A DNA stretch of 64,000 nucleotides from Andalucia godoyi (taxonomy: Eukaryota > Discoba > Jakobea > Jakobida > Andaluciidae). The position numbers were made by a program, and so were the translations under genes. The stretch lies in contig VRVR01000029.1 in assembly GCA_009859145.1 (NCBI GenBank), forward strand, positions 62,001-126,000, written 5' to 3'. Positions 48,030-57,394 of the stretch are shown here, piece after piece. Each line of letters opens with the position of its first letter. Within the stretch, counting starts at the first letter, position 1. The notes beneath the pieces are model-generated. The model searched no databases and was not told the origin of the DNA. It saw only the letters and a list, made by a program, of their open reading frames with translations.

Positions 48030-48731
48030 ATGTCGGTCGTAGCGTTGGTGGATCAGCGAGTATGTCTAATGCGAAATGAGCTTTCGCGGGTGCGATCGCA
48101 CTTGGACACATGGCTTTCGAACCAGCGGCGTACGGTGGATCACACTCTTGAGATGCACAAGCGACACATGAGCATTTCAAAGGAGCAGCTTGAATCGCTG
48201 ATGGTTGAGCATGAGCAACTCTCGCAGCAGGCGGCGGCACTGCGGGCGCAGATCGAAGGGGAACAGAAGGTGCAGAATGAGATTGGTGAGAGTGTGCGAC
48301 GGGCAGAAAAGGGCTGGCAGGACGTCCAGAGTCAGGTGATGCTAGCGGAGAAGGAAAACGAAAGAGAGCTGGCTGTCGTACGGACCGAGGCAGACCGCAT
48401 TGACGGACTGGAGCGCGAGGTGGAGTACAAAACGGAGAATTTGCGATCGGGTCTTAAGTTCTACGAGGAGTTCATGGGCATCCGATTGGGCTCGGAACAG
48501 GTTCCCGATGTCGGCACAGTCGCCACCATCTACCTCTCGAAAATCGATCCTCGAAACCCAAAGTCGCAAGCCACATTCACAATCATCTTTGCAAACTCGG
48601 GCGAATACAGACTCCATGATTCCTCTCCGCGGCTTTCGAATGCTGCAGAGCTCGTACAGACGTTCGGCAAGCAACGCGATTTCGGCGCATTCGTCCGAGC
48701 CGTCCGCAAGGAATTTCGAAAGCTTTATTGA
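48030..48731 (+). CDS. SPC25: Kinetochore protein SPC25 (NDC80 complex)
   Basis: 233 residues from the ATG at 48030; the upstream frame extension is Phe/Cys-rich low complexity. Residues about 20-140 are a coiled coil (Glu/Gln/Arg-rich). The C-terminal 90 residues form the SPC25 RWD-like globular domain: LRSGLKFYEEFMGIRLG (family consensus LKxYExxLGL), then TIYLSKIDPRNPKSQATFTI (the F-x-IDPxxP strand), then YRLHDSSPRL and a closing FGAFVRAVRKEFRKLY helix. With Spc24 it forms the inner end of the NDC80 complex and docks on CENP-T and Mis12. Length is normal (human 224, yeast 221). Kinetochore proteins diverge fast, so the motif set is good evidence. Confidence 0.92.
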   Translation: MSVVALVDQRVCLMRNELSRVRSHLDTWLSNQRRTVDHTLEMHKRHMSISKEQLESLMVEHEQLSQQAAALRAQIEGEQKVQNEIGESVRRAEKGWQDVQSQVMLAEKENERELAVVRTEADRIDGLEREVEYKTENLRSGLKFYEEFMGIRLGSEQVPDVGTVATIYLSKIDPRNPKSQATFTIIFANSGEYRLHDSSPRLSNAAELVQTFGKQRDFGAFVRAVRKEFRKLY

Positions 48732-48826
48732 AGCAGCCTTGTATTGAATCGGCGCAATACTGTATTGTTTTATGAAATTACCATTCCTTAAATGCTAATC
48801 TTGTCTTTTTTTTTCTTTTTTTTCTC

Positions 48827-48886
<60 letters not shown>

Positions 48887-49154
48887 ATCTGTTGCGCTTC
48901 CTTTTCCTTCTCTGACTGTCTGCTTCCTTTTTTGGGCTGCTAACTAACTGTTGTACTCCGCGTCCGAACACGACGTTTGTTTTCTACGATCGCTGCACGG
49001 TTTGTGGTTTTGTTCTTCACCTTTTGCATTTGATTTGGGATCCGACACACATCTGAAAAAACCAAGAGAGACGCGCAGACACAAACAGACGCACAGGCAG
49101 AGGCACAGGCAGAGGTACAGGCAGAGGTACAGACAGAGACAGAGGCGCGAATTA
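48732..49154. other. Intergenic region, CT/TG tracts and CAGAGG repeats
   Basis: 423 bp. A (CT)n tract (about 48821-48860) joins a (TG)n tract (about 48860-48887). A CACAGGCAGAGG-type array lies at about 49093-49143, just before the ATG of the next gene, and would read as Arg/Gln repeats if that frame began earlier. Confidence 0.5.
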
Positions 49155-51908
49155 ATGGAGAATGAAAAGAATGCGACTGCGCTTCTTTTTGTGCTTCCTG
49201 AAGGAAAATGCATGCATATATCCCACATTCGTCCGTTTATCGAACTCATCGTCTCTCTGCACTCGGGCGGCACCGTGCCCGTCGCGAATAGTTCCTTTTC
49301 GTTATCGCCTGCTTCTACTGTGACATCTGCAACAATGCCTTCCTCTTCCACAACGTTCTCATCATTACTATCGTCTTCGGTGTCGGCGTCGAGTGCTTGT
49401 TCATCCTTGCTTCCGCTATGTGAGCAAACAAGTGCGGTAAAGATTGGGTTTCAGACGCGGTCCAGAATTTCGCGGACATGGTATACGTCCTCTTCCTACT
49501 CTGCAGCACTCGAGTCATGTTTAGCGAAATACGCAGGGCTTCCTCGACGGCCAACTGCGCGTTTCTCTGATTTGGTGCTAGATGTTGCGGCCGTTGCACA
49601 GCATCCTATTCACACTGTCCATGTGTTTTTGTTTGATGTAACTGGCATCGATTGGGATGATTCCCAGCTGGTTCGCATCCAGAAGTCATCTAAAAATCTC
49701 GTCTTCAACATTGTCACTTCATCTGCATCGACGTCCGCATCCGCATCGGCGTTGGCGCTGGGTTCGGAGTCGATGGTGGAAATGGAAACGGAATTGATGA
49801 GCGTGGCTGCGAGAAAAACACTGCCGATCGGTATTCGGGTGCTGCCAATCACATTGTATAAGGCGTCGCTTCCTGGGTTGTTTTACGAATTCTTCTCTCG
49901 GACTCCGAGTAATGGGCAGTCGACGCCGGCGAGCAAAATCTCTACTGCGAACGCAAGGACATCCGCCAAGAACGTACCTAAAAGCCATGGAAACGTCAAT
50001 CACGTGAAGGAGAAGAAGATGATGACACCTAGGGTCGCGTACTGTGTGTGGGATACGTTCAGGGTCGTTACAGTGTTTGGGTCAAAGTCGCGAATTGAAA
50101 TGGGCAACCGCGACGATGCAATGCGGCTTGAGGGCCGGGCATACATATCAATGCAAAACGTGTTGATGTGGAGTTCCATGGTGGAGATAGTCGACTTTGT
50201 GATTTGCACCGCTGACGACGACCGGTTTCCTGAAGATGACGATGACAGTCGTGATGGCGCGCGGGCTGTCAAGACTGAACATGAACACCACGAGAAGGGT
50301 ACGGAAGAAATTTTGGAGGGAAGCGATTTGGCATTGACGATGCAGAATGAAGTGGTGGAGTTCAACCGATTGCTGATGCGGAAAAATGCGGCGCATCTGT
50401 GCAGTGTGTACCAGGATCCGTATGTGTGGGTACCCATGTCCGAGACGATGGCCGCAGTCATTCGCATTGGTATTGACTTTGATGTACTCGACGCACACGC
50501 AGTCGGCTCGCTCGTGGAAATCGAAGCCACTGGAAGCGGGACGATCAGTGGCAATGCACTCGTTTCCGTGTTGTACGATGATTCTCCGATTGCGGTGGCC
50601 GCGCTGCGTGATGCGCAACGAAACCAAAAACAGAGGTATCTTCTTGAACTATTGCAGAATGCAGCGCACGAAGAAACAAGTCTGGGACAACGACAAACAG
50701 CTGCTGCTGCTGCTGCATCACAGAAAAGCGCAACAGATACCCAGGAATTGTCCGAGTTTGTGATTGGTGGAGCGGCTCTGGGGTCTGAAGAGTTGTTTTG
50801 GGCAAAGTACTGCACGTATTGCTCAGGAAATCTTGATGCACATCGTGTGTTAGAAGTGCTCCCAGAGAGTCCAGAACGATTTTTGCTCACCTCGCACGAA
50901 CTGCTGATCAAGTACACAGACGGGGTGTTGGACCGTGTATTTGCGAGCGTTGTGGAGCAAGTCAAGTACCGGATTCCGTGTTTTCAAAGCAGTCAAAAGA
51001 ATGTTGTGAACGAAACACGAGTCAAAGAATCTTTCTTGCAGGCTGTTCTTCGGTTCGAAGTGGCCCTCCGGGCGGGCTCGCTGTTGAAACGGTCCGACGA
51101 AAAGCATATTTTCAACGTGCTTCGTGATGTCAAGTACGTGGTATCGGATTCGGACGTGGACTTCCGTTCGCTCCAAGATCTGTTTATGCATACCGTTATT
51201 CCTCGATATGATGGAAAATACCGAGAATCCATTCGACGAATATGGAGCATGATGAGCATTACGCCATCGTCACGACTTTTGGAAGCATTAACCAGCGGTG
51301 TCAGCGCTTCGATGGCCCCAATACTGTTGCCAGAGGTGGCAGCGCCGCCGTCCGCCACAAGGACTGGGAGTAAATCCATCGACACTCCGCAGTCTGCGAA
51401 TCTGACAGTGGATCTCAGGGCTTCTCGCCAGCTCCAGCAGACAGCAATCACCACAAATCGGTTTGCACGAACGGACATGAAACGCACGATCACTATGGGG
51501 AAGCCACTCAAGAGACCGTTGGATGGAAAATCTTCCTCAAAAGGACGTTCCTCGACCAAGGAACCGCGGATTCAGAATCCGAAGGCCATCCGTATCATTC
51601 GGCGCGCAGAGGATATGGAGGTCTCCTCCTCGGCGACTCTTCTTCGTTCCCAGTCATCGTTTCGATCCGTTTCACATGTTACGACAGAGCAACGTTACCC
51701 GTCGCATCCAGACGATGCACCGACTTCTGACTCAGAAATGAGCGAGAACAACGAACCACGTTCTGGAAGTGGTGGTGGAGCATGGGACAATATGCTGGAT
51801 TCTTACGATGATGATAATAATGATGAGAACGATGAAGTGAAAGAACAAAAACAGGAGGTAGAAGAAGAAGAGGAAGGGGACAACGAGCCTTGCCGCGACG
51901 TTCGCTAA
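49155..51908 (+). CDS. Large protein, possibly Treslin/Sld3-like replication initiation factor
   Basis: 917 residues from the ATG at 49155. The N-terminal 230 residues resemble a degenerate vWA-like fold (LLFVLPEGKCMHISH, VKIGFQTRSRISRTWY, TVHVFLFDVTGIDWDD), as in the Treslin/TICRR N terminus. The centre (about 595-720) has a helical block RVKESFLQAVLRFEVALRAG, FNVLRDVKYVV, LQDLFMHTVIPRYDGKY, comparable to the Sld3/Treslin (STD) domain that binds Cdc45. The C terminus is Ser/Arg-rich, then very acidic (DNEPRS... EVEEEEEGDN), as expected for a CDK-regulated tail. All of this is pattern memory rather than a search result; a generic vWA-like scaffold is the alternative. It follows SPC25 on the same strand. 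Confidence 0.45.
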   Translation: MENEKNATALLFVLPEGKCMHISHIRPFIELIVSLHSGGTVPVANSSFSLSPASTVTSATMPSSSTTFSSLLSSSVSASSACSSLLPLCEQTSAVKIGFQTRSRISRTWYTSSSYSAALESCLAKYAGLPRRPTARFSDLVLDVAAVAQHPIHTVHVFLFDVTGIDWDDSQLVRIQKSSKNLVFNIVTSSASTSASASALALGSESMVEMETELMSVAARKTLPIGIRVLPITLYKASLPGLFYEFFSRTPSNGQSTPASKISTANARTSAKNVPKSHGNVNHVKEKKMMTPRVAYCVWDTFRVVTVFGSKSRIEMGNRDDAMRLEGRAYISMQNVLMWSSMVEIVDFVICTADDDRFPEDDDDSRDGARAVKTEHEHHEKGTEEILEGSDLALTMQNEVVEFNRLLMRKNAAHLCSVYQDPYVWVPMSETMAAVIRIGIDFDVLDAHAVGSLVEIEATGSGTISGNALVSVLYDDSPIAVAALRDAQRNQKQRYLLELLQNAAHEETSLGQRQTAAAAAASQKSATDTQELSEFVIGGAALGSEELFWAKYCTYCSGNLDAHRVLEVLPESPERFLLTSHELLIKYTDGVLDRVFASVVEQVKYRIPCFQSSQKNVVNETRVKESFLQAVLRFEVALRAGSLLKRSDEKHIFNVLRDVKYVVSDSDVDFRSLQDLFMHTVIPRYDGKYRESIRRIWSMMSITPSSRLLEALTSGVSASMAPILLPEVAAPPSATRTGSKSIDTPQSANLTVDLRASRQLQQTAITTNRFARTDMKRTITMGKPLKRPLDGKSSSKGRSSTKEPRIQNPKAIRIIRRAEDMEVSSSATLLRSQSSFRSVSHVTTEQRYPSHPDDAPTSDSEMSENNEPRSGSGGGAWDNMLDSYDDDNNDENDEVKEQKQEVEEEEEGDNEPCRDVR

Positions 51909-51962
51909 CATTGGTCTCCTTGTTGAACCACCAGCTTCGTCGCTTTCTTCCTTTTGTTTATT

Positions 51963-53369
51963 CTATTTTGGAGGAACGGATTTCAGAATTTCTCTCTTCT
52001 TTTTGGACCATCGGTCTCCGAGATCGGCCGCTTCGGATGCGTAGCGCTCAAGAAGCTTGAGATCGGCAATCCACTTGACCATCAGCTCGGAAAACTGTAC
52101 AGGATTAGGATGGACGTCTTTTGTGGACTCCAGTAACATGTTGTAAATATGTATTGCAGACAGACGTTCCAGCTTCTCCTTCTCAACGTACTTGAACAAG
52201 AATGAGACCTTTTCAAAATCGCCTTTTCTAGCTGCAAGGAATGAAAGGGAGTTCAGTGGTCTCCTGTGGATCGGCGTTCCGTTTTGCTTGGAACTCTCGG
52301 TGAGGCTCTGAAACAAAGTCCAACACGTGTTCAAAATGTCTGTCGGAGCTCCATTATCGTCGCACAATGTCATCTTATCGAGGAGGTTCTCTTGGAAAAT
52401 CTGATTCAAGACCACCCCATGATCCTTCATCACCTGCACCACGAACGAATCGATATCCTGTACGGAGATCTTTGTGTCGTCCACAGACGATGCAAACCCA
52501 ATCACACTGAGCATCATGCTTCCCGTCTGCGTCGTCGGCACAATCTTGTGTGTGTCAAAGAACCGCGCCGACAGATCCTCGAGCGCCTTTAATCTCCATC
52601 GCTTCTCCACATCTGTGGCCGTTTTTGCAGTGGCTCCGTGGGGGTGGCTGCTGCTGCTGGCTCGAAATGGGGCTGGACTCAGAGACAGTGCCGAAAGAAG
52701 GGCGTGCATGAATCCCAGATCCATCGGCACATTCGCGTGATCTGCTTCGAGCAACAACTTCAACGACTCCTCCCACGGACGGTTCTTTGAAGCAAGGTGG
52801 TTAACATATGACGAATACGACACCGCATCGACCTTCTTCTCGCGTCTCATCTGATTCAGCAGCGCAAATGCCTCCTTCTCACGGTCCGACAGAAAGTACA
52901 TTTGCAGCATTGCGTTCCTCTCCTTTGTTTGCAGATCCGGGAGACCATATTTTCTGCGGTCGTTTTCAATGCAAGTAAGCAGCGATTCCATACGCGCGTC
53001 CCCAATGTCAGAGACCTTGGACGCTCGGACATGCGCAACAATCAGAGCAAGCCGCATGTCGACTGTCGGCACCACTCCAGCGCGCTTTGCATCATTGTAG
53101 ACGGAAAAGGCACGCTTTGCACGGCCGGCCTTTGAACAAAGATCAATGATGCGCTGATACCAAACCGCCTTGTCTAGCGTTGCCGGAAACTTGAAAGACG
53201 CATCGTCATAGACTCTCAGCACAGACTCGAGACTCCTGGTATTCACTCCATCCACAAGCTTTGCAAACAGCGCCGAAGACTCCGCCGTCTTTTTCGAAAC
53301 CGGCTTCGAAGCGACATTCGAAAACAACAACCTTCCAGCTTTGCTCCCAATGACAGACCACCGAAACAT
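51963..53369 (-). CDS. PPR-like mitochondrial RNA-binding protein
   Basis: 468 residues from the ATG at 53369; the upstream part of the frame starts with GTG, so was dropped. The N terminus FRWSVIGSKAGRLLFSNVAS is basic, Ser-rich and lacks acidic residues, a good mitochondrial presequence. Helix-turn-helix units of about 35 residues follow, for example VWYQRIIDLCSKAGRAKRAF, SVYNDAKRAGVVPTVDMRLA and YSSYVNHLASKNRPWEESLK, like pentatricopeptide repeats. PPR proteins bind organellar RNA for processing or translation. Repeat number and RNA target cannot be read by eye. It is divergent from PWP2 with a 429-bp shared upstream region. Confidence 0.78.
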   Translation of the reverse strand: MFRWSVIGSKAGRLLFSNVASKPVSKKTAESSALFAKLVDGVNTRSLESVLRVYDDASFKFPATLDKAVWYQRIIDLCSKAGRAKRAFSVYNDAKRAGVVPTVDMRLALIVAHVRASKVSDIGDARMESLLTCIENDRRKYGLPDLQTKERNAMLQMYFLSDREKEAFALLNQMRREKKVDAVSYSSYVNHLASKNRPWEESLKLLLEADHANVPMDLGFMHALLSALSLSPAPFRASSSSHPHGATAKTATDVEKRWRLKALEDLSARFFDTHKIVPTTQTGSMMLSVIGFASSVDDTKISVQDIDSFVVQVMKDHGVVLNQIFQENLLDKMTLCDDNGAPTDILNTCWTLFQSLTESSKQNGTPIHRRPLNSLSFLAARKGDFEKVSFLFKYVEKEKLERLSAIHIYNMLLESTKDVHPNPVQFSELMVKWIADLKLLERYASEAADLGDRWSKKKREILKSVPPK

Positions 53370-53798
53370 TCCCCAAACCCCTCTCCAACACAAAGGAAGG
53401 AAACAAACTCCCACAAATACAAATAATAATTATGATAATAATGATAATAATCATGAAAACACATCAATAAATTATTAATAATTCACGAAAAATCACAGAA
53501 AAACACCCATCGAGCTCGCAAACGACTGCAGTTTCACAGCTCGCTCCAATCTTCCATTTCACAACGTCGACTGTAGTTGTGAGAAGGGGGGGCGAAGAAT
53601 ATAAGTGTTTCGCTCTTTGGTCCTCTTTCCTTGTTATCTATCATTCTGCACCTTCTTTCATACTCAACGTTTCAGAGAAGGGGGGAGAGCACATTTTATT
53701 ATTATATATACATATATATTTGCTTTGGGGCCCTGTGTTGACGAAGGAAGGCGTTTTTGTTGCTGCTTTGATCTGCTAGAAGAGGGTTTAAGGGCGGA
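53370..53798. promoter_or_regulatory. Divergent intergenic region PPR / PWP2
   Basis: 429 bp between divergent genes. AAT/TAAT-rich near the PPR start, then GTCGACTGTAG (53569-53579, loosely like the CGACTACGG word), AGAATATAAG at about 53596, and TATATACATATATAT (about 53705-53719) before PWP2. Confidence 0.45.
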
Positions 53799-56552
53799 AT
53801 GGGGTATCCGTATGAGCTGTCGACGGTATCCGGTACCATATATTCGAGAGGGACGCCGCTGTTCTTCCCATCTCGCGATACGACTGCGAATGCAAGCTCG
53901 TCAATTTTGTTTTCGATTGTTGGGAATCGGTTGTCTGCAATTGACTGCGTCCGTGGTCACACGCGAGTTGTAGCCTCCTTTTCCGCACGGTCAAATATCG
54001 ACAAGATTGCAGTGTCGGCGTCGCGGAATTTGGTGTTTGTTGCAGATGTTCATGGGCACTGTTCGCTTATATTCATGCCCTCTGGAGCAGAGTTTCCTTC
54101 CTCTGGCGCTCCATTTCCTGCTGTCTTGATCTCGCAGTTTTCCCATGCTCCCCAGGTGAATGCAGCGTCGTTTTCTCCAGATGGAAATATTCTTGCAATC
54201 GCCCAAGGAAGGTCTGTGCACCTGTGGGCGCTTCCAAGCAATGACCGATTGCTCTTTGAACGCGAATTTGCTCCTTTGCAGCGACAGTACGTATTGACTG
54301 GGTTCAGTGGAGATGTGAGTTGCGTCTCCTTTTCAGAGTGTGGGAGATTCGTTGCTGCCGGTGGAGCAGATTGCTCTGTTCGTGTGTGCCCGGTGCTCAA
54401 TTCTGCAAAGATGGGCAAGGGGAAGCGAAGCACGCAGCATCGAGTTCTTGTCGGACACAAGTCAGTCGTTGTTGGCGTCTTTTTCGATACAAAGTCGTCG
54501 GAAAGAGTGTACTCGGTTTCAAGAGACGGTACGTTGTTGCTCTGGGACTATGAACGAGGGTCATATACCGTCAAATCAAGGTATTATTTCAACCGTGCAT
54601 CAACATTTGTAACGAGTTGTGATTTTTCTCCTGTGAACCGTGTGCTTTCTGTTGGATTTTCGGATGGTGTCTTTGGTGTTTATGATTTATCGATGCTCGC
54701 AAATGGAATGGCAGCCGCACCTGTTGTTCTGTCGCTTCTTTCGGCAGTAGGCGAGCATGACACTGCTGGCCCTTGCTTTGTTTCGTGTTCAAGGCCAAAG
54801 GGAGAGTGGATTTCCGTCGGAATACCGCATCTTGGATGCATTTTCGTCTGGGAATACGGCTCTGAAACGTTCGTATTCAAGCAAAGATCGCATCCTCTTC
54901 ATTCAGTTTCCTGTGGCGCGTTTTCCCTGGACGGCACGCTTTTGGCGACTGGCGATGAATCCGGGGAGGTGAAGGTCTTTTCGCCGTACACTGGATTCTG
55001 CATTACCTCTTTTGCAAGTCATGAAACCAATGTTTCTGGAGGGAAAGTCGCTGCAGTGTGCTGGTCTTCGTCCAACGCACTGTTTGCTGCAGGCGCAGAT
55101 GGAGTTATCCGTGCATTCGATCCGTTGCGGTATCGAGAATTTCGTCGATTTGAATCTCCTCACAAGACCCAATTCACCAGCATTGATGTTGATCCGTCAG
55201 GCGAGTTGATAGTCGCAGGTGGGCAGTCTCCCACTGCATCTGCCGAAGAAGCATTTCTCGCTTATGTTTGGGAAATTCGGACAGGCAGGTTGGTTGAATC
55301 CCTTGCAGGACATCAGTCTATTGTGACTGACGTGAAGTTCTCTCCAAAAGGCGACCAGGTTGCGACATGTTCGCTGGATAAGACTGTTCGGATTCACAAG
55401 TTGGCCTCGGATACTCGGGAGACCCTGGATCACACCAAAGAAGTGCTGAGCATTGCGTGGAGACCAGATGGCAAGTACATTGCGTCGACGTGCCTTGGCG
55501 GATTTATCCAAGTCTGGGATGTGGAAAAATCCGAGCTGCTTGCGAATGTCGAAGGGACTCGGGATATCCCAACGGGGAAACTTCGCGGCGATCGGAAGAT
55601 GAATCATGCGTTTGACTCCATTGCATACTCGACGGACGGCAACAGTGTTGTTGCAGGAGGTCGATGCAACTATGTCTGCGTGTACGCGATACACGGACCT
55701 GAGCAGCCGACGCTGCTTCGTCGATACACTCTGTCATCGAATCGATCGATCGACGGAGTTGTTCACAAGCTGAATTCAAAACGGGATATTTCGGGGATAT
55801 CAGATGGTTTCGACGTGTATGACGAGGATGACGTTCGGAATGACCTAAAGAGAGACCTGGAAGGTGCACGAGGACTGAACACCGGTATGCACGGGAAAAA
55901 AGTGACTGGTGTGTTTTCACATTTGAATGACGAGAAGAAGAAGCGCGGCATTATGAGAACGAGGGCTATCTTAGTGTCGCCTGCCGGTGACTCTTTTGCT
56001 GCGGTGACAGTGGAAGGCATCCTGATGTACTCTCAGGAAGCGTATGTCGTGTTTGATCCGCTTTCGCTGGAGCTGGGACTGACACCAGATATGGCGCGTT
56101 TAGCTCTCGAGCAGGGATTTTTTGGAAAGGCTTTGCTGATGAGTTTGCGCCTGTCGATTCCCGAACTTGTAAACGAGGTCATGGACCGGATACCTGCGTC
56201 GCAGTTGCGATTCTGCCTCAGCCAGATTCCGACAAAGTTCGCCGTGGAATTGCTTCCGCAGATTTCTCGGCGGATCACTGAGCAAAATGTTGTTGTTCCG
56301 ATGGAAAAACTCCTCGTGTGGACGTCTTCTCTTTTTGATTCTCATGGAAGACTATTCCATGCGATGATGATGCGGGATCGAGAGGACTTTATTGCTCGCG
56401 TTCAGCCGAAAGTCCGTGAGTTGTTGCGTGCTGCAATGCGTGTTCGCGGTGATATTTGCAGTCTTACGGATTCGAACAAGTATTCCCTGCGTTTTATTTC
56501 AGATGCTCGGAAGCGTACTCAGAGTGAATCGGAGACCTTGAAGCTCGAGTAG
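53799..56552 (+). CDS. PWP2: PWP2/UTP1, U3 snoRNP (UtpB) component
   Basis: 917 residues (yeast 923), single exon. Tandem WD40 repeats cover about residues 1-620 (for example LLLWDYE, FVWEYG, IQVWDVE with preceding GH/D pairs), forming the two beta-propellers of PWP2. The C-terminal helical domain is the family signature: LGLTPDMARLALEQGFFGKA, LLMSLRLSIPELVNEVMDRI and LLPQISRRI, the part that contacts other UtpB subunits. PWP2 nucleates the small-subunit processome on the 5' ETS of pre-rRNA in the nucleolus. The window thus has early factors for both ribosomal subunits (NSA2 for 60S). It converges with the MADS-box gene. Confidence 0.95.
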   Translation: MGYPYELSTVSGTIYSRGTPLFFPSRDTTANASSSILFSIVGNRLSAIDCVRGHTRVVASFSARSNIDKIAVSASRNLVFVADVHGHCSLIFMPSGAEFPSSGAPFPAVLISQFSHAPQVNAASFSPDGNILAIAQGRSVHLWALPSNDRLLFEREFAPLQRQYVLTGFSGDVSCVSFSECGRFVAAGGADCSVRVCPVLNSAKMGKGKRSTQHRVLVGHKSVVVGVFFDTKSSERVYSVSRDGTLLLWDYERGSYTVKSRYYFNRASTFVTSCDFSPVNRVLSVGFSDGVFGVYDLSMLANGMAAAPVVLSLLSAVGEHDTAGPCFVSCSRPKGEWISVGIPHLGCIFVWEYGSETFVFKQRSHPLHSVSCGAFSLDGTLLATGDESGEVKVFSPYTGFCITSFASHETNVSGGKVAAVCWSSSNALFAAGADGVIRAFDPLRYREFRRFESPHKTQFTSIDVDPSGELIVAGGQSPTASAEEAFLAYVWEIRTGRLVESLAGHQSIVTDVKFSPKGDQVATCSLDKTVRIHKLASDTRETLDHTKEVLSIAWRPDGKYIASTCLGGFIQVWDVEKSELLANVEGTRDIPTGKLRGDRKMNHAFDSIAYSTDGNSVVAGGRCNYVCVYAIHGPEQPTLLRRYTLSSNRSIDGVVHKLNSKRDISGISDGFDVYDEDDVRNDLKRDLEGARGLNTGMHGKKVTGVFSHLNDEKKKRGIMRTRAILVSPAGDSFAAVTVEGILMYSQEAYVVFDPLSLELGLTPDMARLALEQGFFGKALLMSLRLSIPELVNEVMDRIPASQLRFCLSQIPTKFAVELLPQISRRITEQNVVVPMEKLLVWTSSLFDSHGRLFHAMMMRDREDFIARVQPKVRELLRAAMRVRGDICSLTDSNKYSLRFISDARKRTQSESETLKLE

Positions 56553-57394
56553 CAAAAACAAAACAGAAAAAAAGAATGAAACTTGGCTTCTTAATCGAAA
56601 TTAATCGGCTTTACTCGTAGAATCGGTTTCTTTGGGTCTGTAAATTAGGGGCACACCCATTTAAACGAATGTAGGAATTCCAAGAAACGGGGTGGCGTGA
56701 AATGTCCGGCAGAACCAGTGTTGCGGAGCTAAAGTAAAAAGAAATGTGCTCAGATTTTACTACGAATAGAGAGAGAGAGAAAGTGCAACAAGAAGGGGAA
56801 AGAGCGAGAGGAGAAGAGAAAAGATCCGACTACGGTTGCCACAGCAGCCGCTCTCGGAGCGCAGCTTTCACCACCCTGCACCATCGGGTTCCGAAAATGT
56901 GCAAGTATGAAACCGACAAAACAGACAAACCGGCAACGTGTAGCGAAGTGTGAGGAGGATGTGATGCCAAATAAAAAAGGTGAAATATCAAAATACGAAC
57001 ACAGCAGTGCTTTATTCAATATTTTATTTGACACAACGAAGTCCAAGGTGAAGTGGGAGGAAGGAAAAGGGAATGGGTTCAACAAACAAAAATCCAAGGG
57101 ACGAGAGACAGCGGATAACAGACAAAAGGGAAAAGGAAAAGAGAGAAACGGAAAGGGGAAAAAGAAGACCGGTTTGGGGAATTGCTGGAATGTCTGAATT
57201 GAATTTTATGAAAGCGCCCTTACAGTTATGGTAAATTGTACATGGTGACAGAGTGTGTGGGCTTGCTGAATTCAGGACTTGTGTCTCACGTTTCTAAAGA
57301 ACATTAAATATAAAGGCAGGCAAAAAGATAAAACGAAAACAAAAACAACAACAAAGAAGGGTGGAGGTGGAAAGTATCCACGTTATCATCCACT
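56553..57394. other. Convergent 3' region, purine-rich, no supported gene
   Basis: 842 bp between the 3' ends of PWP2 and the MADS-box gene. It is purine-rich on the plus strand (GAGAGAGAGAGAAAG, GGGAAAAGGAAAAGAG) and holds one 96-codon Lys/Gly/Asn-rich frame (56907-57197) that looks like low complexity. GACTACGGTT is at 56828-56837. Confidence 0.5.
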
